Part shown: positions 42,378 to 49,896 of the stretch, piece after piece
Position numbering within the stretch: position 1 is the first letter of the stretch
How the letters are laid out: each line of letters begins with the position of its first letter
The notes under the pieces: model-generated
Database searches by the model: none
The model's input: only the letters and a program-made list of their open reading frames with translations
What the model was told of the DNA's origin: nothing
Program-made: the position numbers and the translations under genes
Assembly (NCBI GenBank): GCA_023400055.1
Contig: JAEXFN010000002.1
Coordinates: forward strand, 1 to 56,198
Origin: Bacillota bacterium
Lineage (GTDB): Bacteria; Bacillota; UBA4882; UBA8346
Direction of reading: 5' to 3'
Length of the DNA stretch: 56,198 nt

Positions 42378-43997
42378 GTGCGTTTAACTATTTCGCAGTT
42401 TAAGACCGGTTTGGATCTTGAGGAGGACAAACTCGTCGGGGAACTGGCCCGGCAGTTGCAATTGCCCGCCGCTAGCATTAGCAAGTTGGAGATCCGCCGC
42501 AAGTCGTTGGACGCCCGCAAGGATCCCAGCTTCGTATATAGCTTGGCTTTCGAGGTTGATTTCAGTACATATGAACTCGAGGCGCTCTTGGCGCGGCACG
42601 CCAATCTCAAGCCGGATAACACGGCGGAGGAACGGCCCGGCTCGGGGATGGATCTTGCCGTCAAACCAACGGCTGCTGCTTTTGCAAAGACAAGACCGGT
42701 AATCGTGGGCGCGGGTCCAGCCGGTCTTTTTGCTGGCTTCCGGCTGGCCGCCGCCGGGTGGCGGCCGATCATCCTGGAGCGCGGCGACGGGCTGGCCGAA
42801 CGGGTCACCAAGGTTAATTCTTTTTGGCAGGCAGGAATATTGGACCCGGAGTCCAATATTCAGTATGGCAGCGGCGGAGCCGGCACATTCTCTGATGGTA
42901 AATTGACCACCCGGATCAAGGATCCCCGGATCGGGGCCCTCCTGGACGTGCTAGTCCGTTTCGGCGCGCCGCCGGAGATCCGCTACTGGCAGTACCCGCA
43001 TATCGGAACCGATCTGCTGCGGCAGGTGATTGCCGGGATCGAGGCGTTCATCCGCGAACGAGGCGGGGAAATCCAGTTCCGGAGTTGTTTGATCGGACTG
43101 TCCTATCCGCAGGATGGGCCGATCCGGCTTACCGTCAATGGGAAACGGGAGTTGGAGACAGACCGGCTGATCCTGGCCACCGGCAACAGCGCCCGGGATG
43201 TCTACCGCTTGCTGGAGCAAAAAGGGTTCAGCCTGAAGGCCAAGCCGTTCGCGGTCGGTTTGCGGATCGAGCATCCCCAGGAGCTGATCGACCGGGCGCA
43301 ATACGGTCGTTGGGCCGGCCATCCCAAGCTGGGTCCGGCCGAATATCACCTGACTTACCAGCACCGCCCCAGCGGACGGGGGGTCTATTCGTTCTGCATG
43401 TGCCCGGGCGGGATGGTGATCGGGGCGACTTCGATCCCGGGAGGGGTCGTCACCAACGGGATGAGCTTTCATGCCCGCGCCTCGGGCGTGGCCAACGCGG
43501 CCCTGATCGTGACCGTGGGGCCCAAGGACTTTGGCAGCGAGGTGGCCTTGGCGGGCATGGCTTACCAGGAGACGTTGGAGAAACGGGCCTTCGCGCTCGG
43601 CGGGGGCGGGTTCCATGCTCCGGCGCAGCGGGTCGGGGATTTCCTGCGACGGCGGCCTTCCGTTTCGTTCGGCCCTTTGCAGCCGTCGTACCGGCCGGGC
43701 GTGAAACCGGCCAATCTGTGGGAGCTGTTCCCGGAGGAACTGGCTCAGGCGCTGGTCGACGGGATCGTGCAATTTGGAAGGCAGGTCAAGGGGTTCGACT
43801 GGCCGGACGCGGTGCTGACCGGCTTGGAGTCGCGAACCTCGTCCCCGGTGCGGATCGAGCGGGGCGAGGACCGGCAGGCGCTGGGTTTCCCCGGAGTCTT
43901 TCCTGTCGGTGAAGGGGCGGGTTACGCCGGAGGGATCGTCAGCTCGGCGTTGGACGGCTGGAAGACGGCGGAAACCATTCTAGAGAGAAGCCAATAA
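42378..43997 (+). CDS. FAD-dependent dehydrogenase (COG2509-like)
   Basis: A 539-residue flavoprotein. An N-terminal domain of about 100 residues precedes the dinucleotide-binding motif PVIVGAGPAGLFAGFRLAAAG (about 107-127) and ILERG. Further landmarks are YGSGGAGTFSDGKLTTRI, LILATGNSARDVYRLL and the C-terminal FAD contact FPVGEGAGYAGGIVSSALDG. The substrate is unknown. Genes of this family often sit near cdaA/glmM in clostridial genomes. GTG 42378 is 3 bp after cdaA, with GGAGG inside the end of cdaA, so translation is coupled. Confidence 0.88.
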   Translation: MRLTISQFKTGLDLEEDKLVGELARQLQLPAASISKLEIRRKSLDARKDPSFVYSLAFEVDFSTYELEALLARHANLKPDNTAEERPGSGMDLAVKPTAAAFAKTRPVIVGAGPAGLFAGFRLAAAGWRPIILERGDGLAERVTKVNSFWQAGILDPESNIQYGSGGAGTFSDGKLTTRIKDPRIGALLDVLVRFGAPPEIRYWQYPHIGTDLLRQVIAGIEAFIRERGGEIQFRSCLIGLSYPQDGPIRLTVNGKRELETDRLILATGNSARDVYRLLEQKGFSLKAKPFAVGLRIEHPQELIDRAQYGRWAGHPKLGPAEYHLTYQHRPSGRGVYSFCMCPGGMVIGATSIPGGVVTNGMSFHARASGVANAALIVTVGPKDFGSEVALAGMAYQETLEKRAFALGGGGFHAPAQRVGDFLRRRPSVSFGPLQPSYRPGVKPANLWELFPEELAQALVDGIVQFGRQVKGFDWPDAVLTGLESRTSSPVRIERGEDRQALGFPGVFPVGEGAGYAGGIVSSALDGWKTAETILERSQ

Positions 43998-44391
43998 AAT
44001 AGGGTGACGACTTTCAATGAGGCTGTTGGTTCGTAGTTCGTAGTTTGTGGTTGAGGAAGCTCCGGTAGTCTATGAATGGAATACCGCTGGAAGCTGAATT
44101 CATTGTTTGTCCCGGCGCTCAAGGTGAAGACAAAGAATCAAACTAACGACCAATAGCTAACAACTAACGACTAAGAACCAGGAACTAGAAGCCATGTGAT
44201 AAAGTCCGTCGAATCGAAAAACTCTTTACTAAATCGATTTTAACGACTTTATCACTTGCTTCTCTGAGCTTTTGTGTTCACCCCGACCTTCGGGCGGGGT
44301 TTATCACAACACTTCTAGGAACCAACGACTAACAACCACCAATTACTAATCACGCACTAGTTAACAAAACAGTTCTTGCGGAGGGATTTTC
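43998..44391. other. gene-free region rich in short repeats before glmM
   Basis: Holds three things. First, low-complexity text made of GTTCGTAGTT/AACTAACGAC-like words at 44029-44055, 44134-44187 and 44314-44352. Second, an inverted repeat GTGATAAAGT...ACTTTATCAC at 44196-44255. Third, copy 2 of the short hairpin repeat at 44262-44322. No promoter is convincing, and GGAGGG at about 44380-44385 is the glmM ribosome binding site. Confidence 0.55.
44262..44322 (+). repeat. short hairpin repeat, copy 2
   Basis: CTGAGCTTTTGTGTTCACCC, hairpin CCCCGACCTTCGGGCGGGG, then TTTATCACAACACTTCTAGG. It matches 2511-2572 in order and sequence and resembles a terminator with a TTCG loop. Here it lies upstream of glmM. 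Confidence 0.6.
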
Positions 44392-45741
44392 ATGGGACGT
44401 TTATTTGGAACGGACGGGGTCCGCGGTGTCGCCAACCAGGATCTGACGCCGGAGTTGGCATTTCAGCTGGGCCTGGCGGCCGGATATTATTTTAAGAAGA
44501 CAAGCGGCTTGGCGAAGCCGTTGTTTTTGATCGGCAAGGATACCCGGGTCTCCGGGGATATGCTGGAGGCGGCCTTGGCCAGTGGTCTGGCGGCGATCGG
44601 CGCCGATGTCCTGGAGTTGGGCGTAGTGCCCACGCCGGGTGTGGCTTATCTCTGCCGCGAGCTGGCGGCCACCGCCGGAGTGATGATCTCGGCCTCTCAT
44701 AACCCGGTGGAGGATAACGGGATCAAGTTCTTCACCGGAGCCGGATTTAAACTCACCGATGAGGTCGAGGACGAGATCGAGGCGATCTACCGGGGGCAGT
44801 TGGATACGATCGAACGGCCGACCGGGGTCGATGTGGGCCAGATCAGCGACCGTTCCGACGCCGTGGTCCGTTATGCTGAGTTTTTGGCCGGTTCGGTGGC
44901 GACCCGCTTCGACGGGTTGCGGATCGTGCTGGACTGCGGATTTGGCGCTTCCTTCGCCCTGGCCCCGAAAGTGCTGAAGCAGTTGGGCGCCGAGGTCATT
45001 GCCATGCACGACCGGGACGACGGGGCGCGGATCAATGTGAAATGTGGCTCGACCCATCCGGAGCAGTTGCAGCGGGAAGTATTGGCCAAGGGAGCCCATC
45101 TGGGGATCGCCCACGACGGGGACGCCGACCGGATCATCGCCGTGGATGAGCGGGGCCAGATCGTCAACGGCGACGCGATCATCGCCATCTGCGGGCTGCA
45201 TCTGAAAGCCACCGGCCGCCTAAAGCACAATAAGGTGGCGGTGACCGTCTATTCCAACCTGGGCATGATTCAGACCCTGAAGGAACACGGCGTGGAGGCG
45301 GTGATCACCGCCAACGGCGACCGTTACGTGCTGGAGGCGCTGCGTGAGCAGGGCCTGGTGCTGGGGGGCGAACAGTCCGGGCATATCATCTTCCTCGATA
45401 AGAACAGTACCGGCGACGGCATTCTGACCGCCCTGCAACTGGTGGCGGCGGTGGTGGAATCCGGCAAGAGCCTGGCGGAGTTGGCCGGGCAGATTCGCCG
45501 CTTCCCGCAGGTGCTGGAGAACGTCCGGGTCGCCAGCAAGGAAGGCTGGCAGGAACGGCCGGCGATTCAGGCGACGATCGGCCGGGCCGAAGCAGTGCTG
45601 GGCGAGAAGGGCCGGGTCTTCGTTCGGGCGTCGGGAACCGAGCCGTTGATCCGGGTAATGGCCGAGGGGCCGGATGAGGCGGAGCTGCATACCTTGGTAG
45701 GCGGGATCACGGCCGCGATCCGGAACGAGTTGGGCGGCTGA
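44392..45741 (+). CDS. glmM: phosphoglucosamine mutase GlmM
   Basis: Converts glucosamine-6-phosphate to glucosamine-1-phosphate for peptidoglycan and other amino-sugar polymers. The 449 residues have the N-terminal GRLFGTDGVRGVAN, the phosphoserine loop ISASHNPVEDNGIK, the Mg-binding DGDADR, the sugar-binding GEQSGHIIF and the phosphate-binding RASGTEPLIRVMAEG. Length is standard. It lies downstream of cdaA, with which GlmM activity is physically linked in other Bacillota, and upstream of glmS, the preceding step of the pathway. Confidence 0.97.
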   Translation: MGRLFGTDGVRGVANQDLTPELAFQLGLAAGYYFKKTSGLAKPLFLIGKDTRVSGDMLEAALASGLAAIGADVLELGVVPTPGVAYLCRELAATAGVMISASHNPVEDNGIKFFTGAGFKLTDEVEDEIEAIYRGQLDTIERPTGVDVGQISDRSDAVVRYAEFLAGSVATRFDGLRIVLDCGFGASFALAPKVLKQLGAEVIAMHDRDDGARINVKCGSTHPEQLQREVLAKGAHLGIAHDGDADRIIAVDERGQIVNGDAIIAICGLHLKATGRLKHNKVAVTVYSNLGMIQTLKEHGVEAVITANGDRYVLEALREQGLVLGGEQSGHIIFLDKNSTGDGILTALQLVAAVVESGKSLAELAGQIRRFPQVLENVRVASKEGWQERPAIQATIGRAEAVLGEKGRVFVRASGTEPLIRVMAEGPDEAELHTLVGGITAAIRNELGG

Positions 45742-45775
45742 GGCCGCCCCGCATTTTGGCGGTTCCTTTTTAAAA
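45732..45775 (+). terminator. putative terminator at the end of glmM
   Basis: CCGCC (45744-45748) pairs with GGCGG (45758-45762), followed by TTCCTTTTT. An alternative stem GGGCGG (45732-45737) with CCGCCC (45744-45749) overlaps the stop codon and would compete with it. Confidence 0.6.
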
Positions 45776-45782
45776 AAATTTA

Positions 45783-45791
45783 TGGTAAAAT
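45783..45791 (+). promoter_or_regulatory. extended -10 promoter for the glmS transcript
   Basis: TGGTAAAAT has a TG one base before a TAAAAT -10 box; no good -35 is visible. Transcription would start near 45798, about 125 nt before the ribozyme cleavage site, consistent with a separate glmS leader. Confidence 0.5.
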
Positions 45792-45924
45792 AGAGCATCG
45801 TGGTATGTCAAAATGGGCATGCCGGATAAATAGGATGAAGGAGTGATGCCGGCAAGACGCCTGGAAAGTCAATCGACGAGAGGAGCTGATGGATCGGGGT
45901 AAAGGCAAATTTGAATCATTTTTA

Positions 45925-46095
45925 GCGCCAGGGCTCTCCCATGGAGACCGTAGTTGCAGTCGATTGGGGAATGTTTTGGGGAGAGTTGACGAGGAGGGGG
46001 ATCTCGGAAGAATCGGCGGGTGACCCCCGGTGGACCACCATCGTAAAAGGCCCGACAAATCCGGCAGCGATGCCAGGGACAATAGGGTTCTTGGG
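45925..46095 (+). ncRNA. glmS ribozyme/riboswitch
   Basis: Self-cleaving RNA activated by glucosamine-6-phosphate that shuts off glmS mRNA. The cleavage-site start AGCGCCAGGGCT places the cut between A45924 and G45925. The most conserved core, GTTGACGAGGAGGGGG, then ATCGGCGGGTGACCCCC (45985-46028), matches the consensus GUUGACGAGGAGG...UCGGCGG.UGCC.CC. The P4 part (CGACAAATCC, CCAGGGACAAT) ends near 46095. It lies 370 bp before glmS, farther than usual, with a terminator-like hairpin between. A 94-codon frame over this RNA is not a gene. Confidence 0.92.
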
Positions 46096-46264
46096 TGAAT
46101 TGAATAATTCTTTGAGCAGAGGTTCGTTTATGGCTTATGTTGACGTGCTTTATTTTAGCATGAGCGATGGTTGGTGGCTACCCTTTTGGAGGCGCTGGGA
46201 CTTTGGCATGTTTCCCAGGGCTTAATCGGTTTTACCCTTGAATCGAATCGCTAAGTTTGTAACG

Positions 46265-46288
46265 ACCGCTGCTCAAAGCGGTTTTTTT
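46265..46288 (+). terminator. terminator-like hairpin between glmS ribozyme and glmS
   Basis: ACCGCT (46265-46270) pairs with AGCGGT (46277-46282), followed by a run of T. It lies inside the glmS leader, 185 nt before the start codon, so it might end part of the leader transcripts or respond to ribozyme cleavage. The remaining leader to 46466 shows only the ribosome binding site AAAGGAGG at 46450-46457. Confidence 0.7.
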
Positions 46289-46466
46289 GTTGCAAAAAAT
46301 CGTTTGGACGCCGCGGGACCGGTTTGGGAGTCAAACCTTGGTTCGACCGATCGCTGCGGGCGGTTTTGTCCAAATCAGTTATCGCGATAGATAGGGTTGG
46401 GAAAGCTAACTCAGCTGGAAACCTGGCGACTGGGTAAATTGATTTAATTTAAAGGAGGAATTCCGC

Positions 46467-48305
46467 ATGTGCGGTATTGTTGGATATATTGGCAAACAAC
46501 CGGCGGTGCCGGTTTTGATGGACGGTTTGAAACGGCTGGAGTACCGGGGCTATGATTCGGCCGGGGTGAGCATTTTGAATGATGGCAAGCTGACCACCAA
46601 GAAGTCGGTCGGCCGTCTGAGCAAGATCGAGGAGATCCTGACCGCCCATCCGCTCTCCGGTCTGGTCGGGATCGGCCACACCCGCTGGGCGACGCACGGC
46701 CGGCCCTCGGACCGCAACGCTCATCCCCATTACGATTGTCAGCAGAAGATCGCGGTGGTGCATAACGGGATCATCGAGAACTATATTCAGCTGCGGGAAG
46801 TGCTGCAGGAGAAGGGGCACATCTTCAATTCGGAGACCGACACCGAGGTGCTGCCGCATCTGATCGAGGAGTATTATCAACAGAGCCAGGGCGATCTGGA
46901 GGCGGCAGTCCGCGAGGCGCTGCGCCATGTCGAGGGCGCTTACGCGATGGTGGTGATCAGCGAGTACGCGCCGGACCGGTTGATCGTGGCCCGCAAGTCC
47001 AGCCCGCTCATTATCGGGCTGGGGGAGGGCGAGAACTTCGTGGCCTCGGATATTCCGGCGGTGCTCCCTTATACGCGGGAGATTTATATTCTGGAAGACG
47101 GGGAGATGGCGATAGTCCGGGCCGGCCAGGTCCAGGTGACTGATTTCACGGGTGAGCCGGTGGCCAAGAATCCGTTTCATGTGGCCTGGGATCTGGAGGC
47201 GGCCGAGAAGGGCGGCTATGAGGATTTCATGATCAAGGAGATCCACGAGCAGCCGCGGGCGGTCCGCGATACGCTGACCGGCAAGATCGACCGGACGACG
47301 ATGAAGGTGGTGCTGCCCGGCGTCAAGCTGGATCCCGATTTGGTCCGCAATCTGACCAAGATCCACATGGTGGCCTGCGGCACGGCGTACCACGCCGGGC
47401 TGGTCGGCAAGTATCTCATCGAGAAACTGGTGAAAATCCCGGTCGAGGCCGAGCTGGCCTCGGAGTTCCGTTACCGCCAGCCTTTGGTGCAGCCGGGTTC
47501 GTTGACGGTGATCGTCTCCCAGTCGGGCGAGACCGCCGACACCTTGGCCGGGCTGCGCGAGTCCAAGCGGCTCGGTTCGCGGATCCTGGCCATCACCAAT
47601 GTGGTGGGCAGCTCGGTGGCGCGCGAGGCCGACGATCTGATCCTGACCCTGGCCGGGCCGGAGATCGCGGTGGCCTCGACCAAGGCGTACACCACCCAGT
47701 TGCTCTCTTTTTACCTCCTCGCCATTTATCTGGCGCAGGAGCGGGGCACTATCGGCGAGACCGAGCGGATCGCGCTGGTGGAAGAGCTACTCAAGCTTCC
47801 GGATAAGCTGGAGAAGGTGCTCAATACCGAGACCAAGATCCAGGAGTTCGCCGGGGACTTCAAAGACAGCGAGGATATTTTCTTCATCGGCCGGGGCCTC
47901 GATTATGCGGTTTCGCTGGAGGGCGCGCTGAAGCTGAAGGAGATCTCCTATATTCACGCCGAGGCCTATGCGGCCGGGGAGTTGAAACACGGCACCCTGG
48001 CGCTGATCGTGGAGGGCGTGCCGGTCTTCGCGCTGGTGACCCAGGCCGAGCTATATGAGAAGATGATCAGCAACATCAAGGAGGTCAAGGCGCGCGAGGC
48101 CACGGTGGTGGCCCTGGCGGTGGCCGGCGACCACAAGACCGCCCAGTCGGTCGATTATGTGCTGCACATTCCGGCGACTCATACCATGCTGACGCCGATC
48201 CTGGCGGTGGTGCCGCTACAGCTTTTCGCTTATTATGCGGCCAAGGCCAGAGGGTGCGATGTGGATAAGCCGAGGAATTTGGCGAAGAGCGTGACGGTGG
48301 AATAA
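46467..48305 (+). CDS. glmS: glutamine-fructose-6-phosphate aminotransferase GlmS
   Basis: First committed enzyme of UDP-GlcNAc synthesis: makes glucosamine-6-phosphate from fructose-6-phosphate and glutamine. The 612 residues start with the Ntn-hydrolase glutaminase domain (nucleophile Cys2 in MCGIVGYIG, RLEYRGYDSAG, HTRWATHG), followed by two SIS isomerase domains (ACGTAYHAG, SQSGETADTL, ASTKAYTTQ) and the C-terminal DKPRNLAKSVTVE. ATG 46467 follows AAAGGAGG. Expression should be limited by the upstream ribozyme. A terminator follows. Confidence 0.98.
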   Translation: MCGIVGYIGKQPAVPVLMDGLKRLEYRGYDSAGVSILNDGKLTTKKSVGRLSKIEEILTAHPLSGLVGIGHTRWATHGRPSDRNAHPHYDCQQKIAVVHNGIIENYIQLREVLQEKGHIFNSETDTEVLPHLIEEYYQQSQGDLEAAVREALRHVEGAYAMVVISEYAPDRLIVARKSSPLIIGLGEGENFVASDIPAVLPYTREIYILEDGEMAIVRAGQVQVTDFTGEPVAKNPFHVAWDLEAAEKGGYEDFMIKEIHEQPRAVRDTLTGKIDRTTMKVVLPGVKLDPDLVRNLTKIHMVACGTAYHAGLVGKYLIEKLVKIPVEAELASEFRYRQPLVQPGSLTVIVSQSGETADTLAGLRESKRLGSRILAITNVVGSSVAREADDLILTLAGPEIAVASTKAYTTQLLSFYLLAIYLAQERGTIGETERIALVEELLKLPDKLEKVLNTETKIQEFAGDFKDSEDIFFIGRGLDYAVSLEGALKLKEISYIHAEAYAAGELKHGTLALIVEGVPVFALVTQAELYEKMISNIKEVKAREATVVALAVAGDHKTAQSVDYVLHIPATHTMLTPILAVVPLQLFAYYAAKARGCDVDKPRNLAKSVTVE

Positions 48306-48321
48306 AGAAAAAAGAAGGACG

Positions 48322-48355
48322 AAAGAGCTATGGTATATCCCATGGCTCTTTTTTA
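48322..48355 (+). terminator. intrinsic terminator after glmS
   Basis: AAAGAGCTATGG pairs with CCATGGCTCTTT (one G-U pair) and runs into TTTTTT. It may also serve the convergent XRE gene. Confidence 0.85.
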
Positions 48356-48396
48356 ATCATTGGATAAATATGCTGATCAGCAAGTTCTAAATCAGC

Positions 48397-48663
48397 TTAT
48401 TTATCCGTCCGATATTTCTCGAAATTCTCCTCACTGATTGGCAAGAGAAAAATCACCGGATCTAATTCTAACCCCGCCGCTATCGCAAATAAAATATCCA
48501 ATGAATAAGAAACGTCCGAGCCGGATGCCTCGATCTTGCTGATGTAACTTTTGCTGTAACTAATTTTTTCGCCCAAAACGTCCTGTGAAATACCCCGTTT
48601 GTTACGGTAAAAAGCAATCCTTCTGCCGATCTCCCGATATTTTTCTAAAAAATTATCCTTCAA
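48397..48663 (-). CDS. XRE-family HTH regulator 1
   Basis: Small DNA-binding protein of 88 residues. Residues 10-65 form a Cro/C1-type helix-turn-helix: IGRRIAFYRNKRGISQDVLGEKISYSKSYISKIE, with the recognition helix around SKSYISKIE. It has no other domain. TTG at 48663 is the start, preceded by AGGTGG; longer frames upstream run through the promoter. It is a paralogue of the regulator at 50919. It lies divergent to the Spo0E-like gene, with a palindrome over that gene's -35 box, so it is the likely regulator of it (inference). Confidence 0.88.
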   Translation of the reverse strand: MKDNFLEKYREIGRRIAFYRNKRGISQDVLGEKISYSKSYISKIEASGSDVSYSLDILFAIAAGLELDPVIFLLPISEENFEKYRTDK

Positions 48664-48669
48664 ACATAT

Positions 48670-48697
48670 CCACCTCTTTATCTCATTATAGAGGTGG
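48670..48697. promoter_or_regulatory. inverted repeat over the XRE1 ribosome binding site
   Basis: CCACCTCT (48670-48677) and AGAGGTGG (48690-48697) are perfect inverses around 12 nt. The first arm contains the ribosome binding site of the minus-strand XRE1 gene. In mRNA the hairpin would mask it; in DNA it could be an autoregulatory operator. Confidence 0.55.
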
Positions 48698-48732
48698 TAG
48701 AAAAGAAACATGTTCCAATAATAATGATACTT

Positions 48733-48762
48733 ATTGCAATTATATTGCAATGACTGTATAAT
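48733..48762 (+). promoter_or_regulatory. Spo0E-1 promoter with overlapping palindromic operator
   Basis: The promoter is TTGCAA (48734-48739), a 17-bp spacer and a perfect TATAAT (48757-48762). A 19-bp palindrome, ATTGCAAT-TAT-ATTGCAAT at 48733-48751, covers the -35 box and most of the spacer. This is a textbook position for repression by an XRE-type dimer. Transcription would begin near 48769, about 110 nt before the Spo0E-like start. Confidence 0.75.
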
Positions 48763-48834
48763 TGAATGGTAAAAGCTACTTAATTTAACAGAAAGATACT
48801 TAAGCGCATACTGAATACTCAATAATATTGGTTC

Positions 48835-48855
48835 ATTATTGCTGGGGCCGGTTGA
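48835..48855 (+). pseudogene. 3' remnant of a GGDEF gene
   Basis: ATTATTGCTGGGGCCGGTTGA matches the final seven codons of the GGDEF gene at 52058-52078 (ATTATC ACTGGG ACCGGT TGA) in 17 of 21 positions, and the same Spo0E-like gene follows in both places. It marks where a GGDEF gene once preceded this Spo0E copy. Confidence 0.65.
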
Positions 48856-48881
48856 ATTGCGAATAGAGGTATCGAACGAAG

Positions 48882-49106
48882 ATGTCCATCCATACGGATA
48901 CGGTTTCTTTACAAATACTCTATAAACAGATCGAGATTGTCCGCGACCAGATGCATCGGTTATGGAATGAAAAAGGTTATACCGATCCGCAAGTTCTAGA
49001 CGCCAGCATTGAATTGGATGGCTTACTGAATGAATATCAACGGCGAGTTGCGGATATTTTCGTTCGGGGTAGTGGCGGGGTTTTGGAGAAAACCGGCATT
49101 AAATAA
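48882..49106 (+). CDS. Spo0E-like aspartyl-phosphate phosphatase 1
   Basis: Small helical-hairpin phosphatase expected to dephosphorylate a response regulator such as Spo0A~P and delay sporulation. In 74 residues: first helix LYKQIEIVRDQMHRLWNEKG, turn TDPQVL, second helix with the family signature S-x-ELD in DASIELDGLLNEYQRR. Typical length. It differs from the copy at 52105 at only nine residues (65 of 74 identical). No strong ribosome binding site; GAGGT lies 12 nt upstream, as in the other copy. Controlled by a TATAAT promoter overlapped by a palindrome. Confidence 0.88.
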   Translation: MSIHTDTVSLQILYKQIEIVRDQMHRLWNEKGYTDPQVLDASIELDGLLNEYQRRVADIFVRGSGGVLEKTGIK

Positions 49107-49305
49107 TTTGTGATTGGGGGTCGTAAATATTGACGATAAAAGGTAATCATCCAATGGAATGAACATAATAGAGCGTCCGGCAGTACTGATTTTAAATCCA
49201 TTGAATCCGTGAAATCCTGACTAATCCTGGTTCGGACAATGAAGTTGGGCCGGTGGAAGTTGGGCGGGAAGAAGAAAGCGCAGTCCTGGAGAATGATGTA
49301 AGAGA

Positions 49306-49556
49306 CTGAGGGTCAATGGGGACTATTCCTGCCCCCATACCCCCAGGACCAAAGGGTTTGGTCGGAAACCCTTTGGAATCCCCCGACTTGGAACCTAGGT
49401 TCCAAGCCTTCCTAATTCATCCGGGGTTTTAGCATGCCGCCGCCATCCATGGCAATCTGACTGGCAACCAAGCGCAGGCTTCCGATCTCGACCGCTGTTT
49501 TTCCTCCTGAAAAGAAGCGGCGCCGTCTCCCTCCTTGGAGACGGGTGTCATTCAAA
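49306..49556 (+). repeat. interspersed repeat, copy B
   Basis: Closely matches 218-470 throughout: TGCCCCCA...CCCCCAGGACCAAAGGGT, CTTGGAACC...GGTTCCAAG, TCATCCGGGGTTTTAGCATG, CCGCCGCCATCCATGGC and the GGCGCCGTCTCC...GGAGACGGG hairpin. No coding potential is shared between copies. Confidence 0.85.
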
Positions 49557-49607
49557 CCTTAATCTTTATTCCGATGGCTATGTACGGGCCACTTAATTTT
49601 CGTATAC

Positions 49608-49802
49608 CCGCCGCCTTCAAGGATGAAGGCGGGCGACGCTTCTTTTCCTGGAGGAAAAACAGCGGTCGCCAGCGGAGGGGACATCGAAAGCCAAGACCCG
49701 GTAGCCAGACAGAAGGCCAGGGATGGCGAAGACGATTACCGGATGCATAAGGGAGGCTTGGAATCCGTAGGTTCCAACGGTTTTTTGGTTACTTTTTTGA
49801 CG
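49608..49802 (-). repeat. interspersed repeat, copy C (inverted, diverged)
   Basis: The minus strand repeats the order of copies A and B: TTGGAACCTACGGATTCCAAG, GCATCCGG, GCCATCCCTGGCCTTCTGTC, GACCGCTGTTTTTCCTCC and AAAAGAAGCG. Near 49784-49813 lies the palindrome GGTTACTTTTTTGACGCC / AAAAAAGTAACC. With copy B it forms a large inverted pair separated by about 50 bp. No transposase is encoded. Confidence 0.75.
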
Positions 49803-49896
49803 CCAAAAAAGTAACCCGCCGACGGAACCGTGGGCCATAGAAACAAGCATCCAAAAGTTCCTCTCTTTTTCCCTGCGAAAGTTAAGTTAGTAAAAG

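Larger units (their letters stand above)
48835..49290 (+). repeat. segmental duplication, copy 1 (contains Spo0E-1)
   Basis: About 455 bp corresponding to 52058-52510: GGDEF tail, Spo0E-like gene and 3' flank including GATTTTAAATCCATTGAATC and CGTGAAATCCTGACTAATCC, which are identical in both copies. Both copies are followed by the head of the interspersed repeat. 49107-49305 otherwise has no gene. Confidence 0.85.

Noticed and set aside
45941..46225. 94-codon ORF between glmM and glmS
   Set aside because: It overlies the conserved core of the glmS ribozyme, which explains the conservation without translation.
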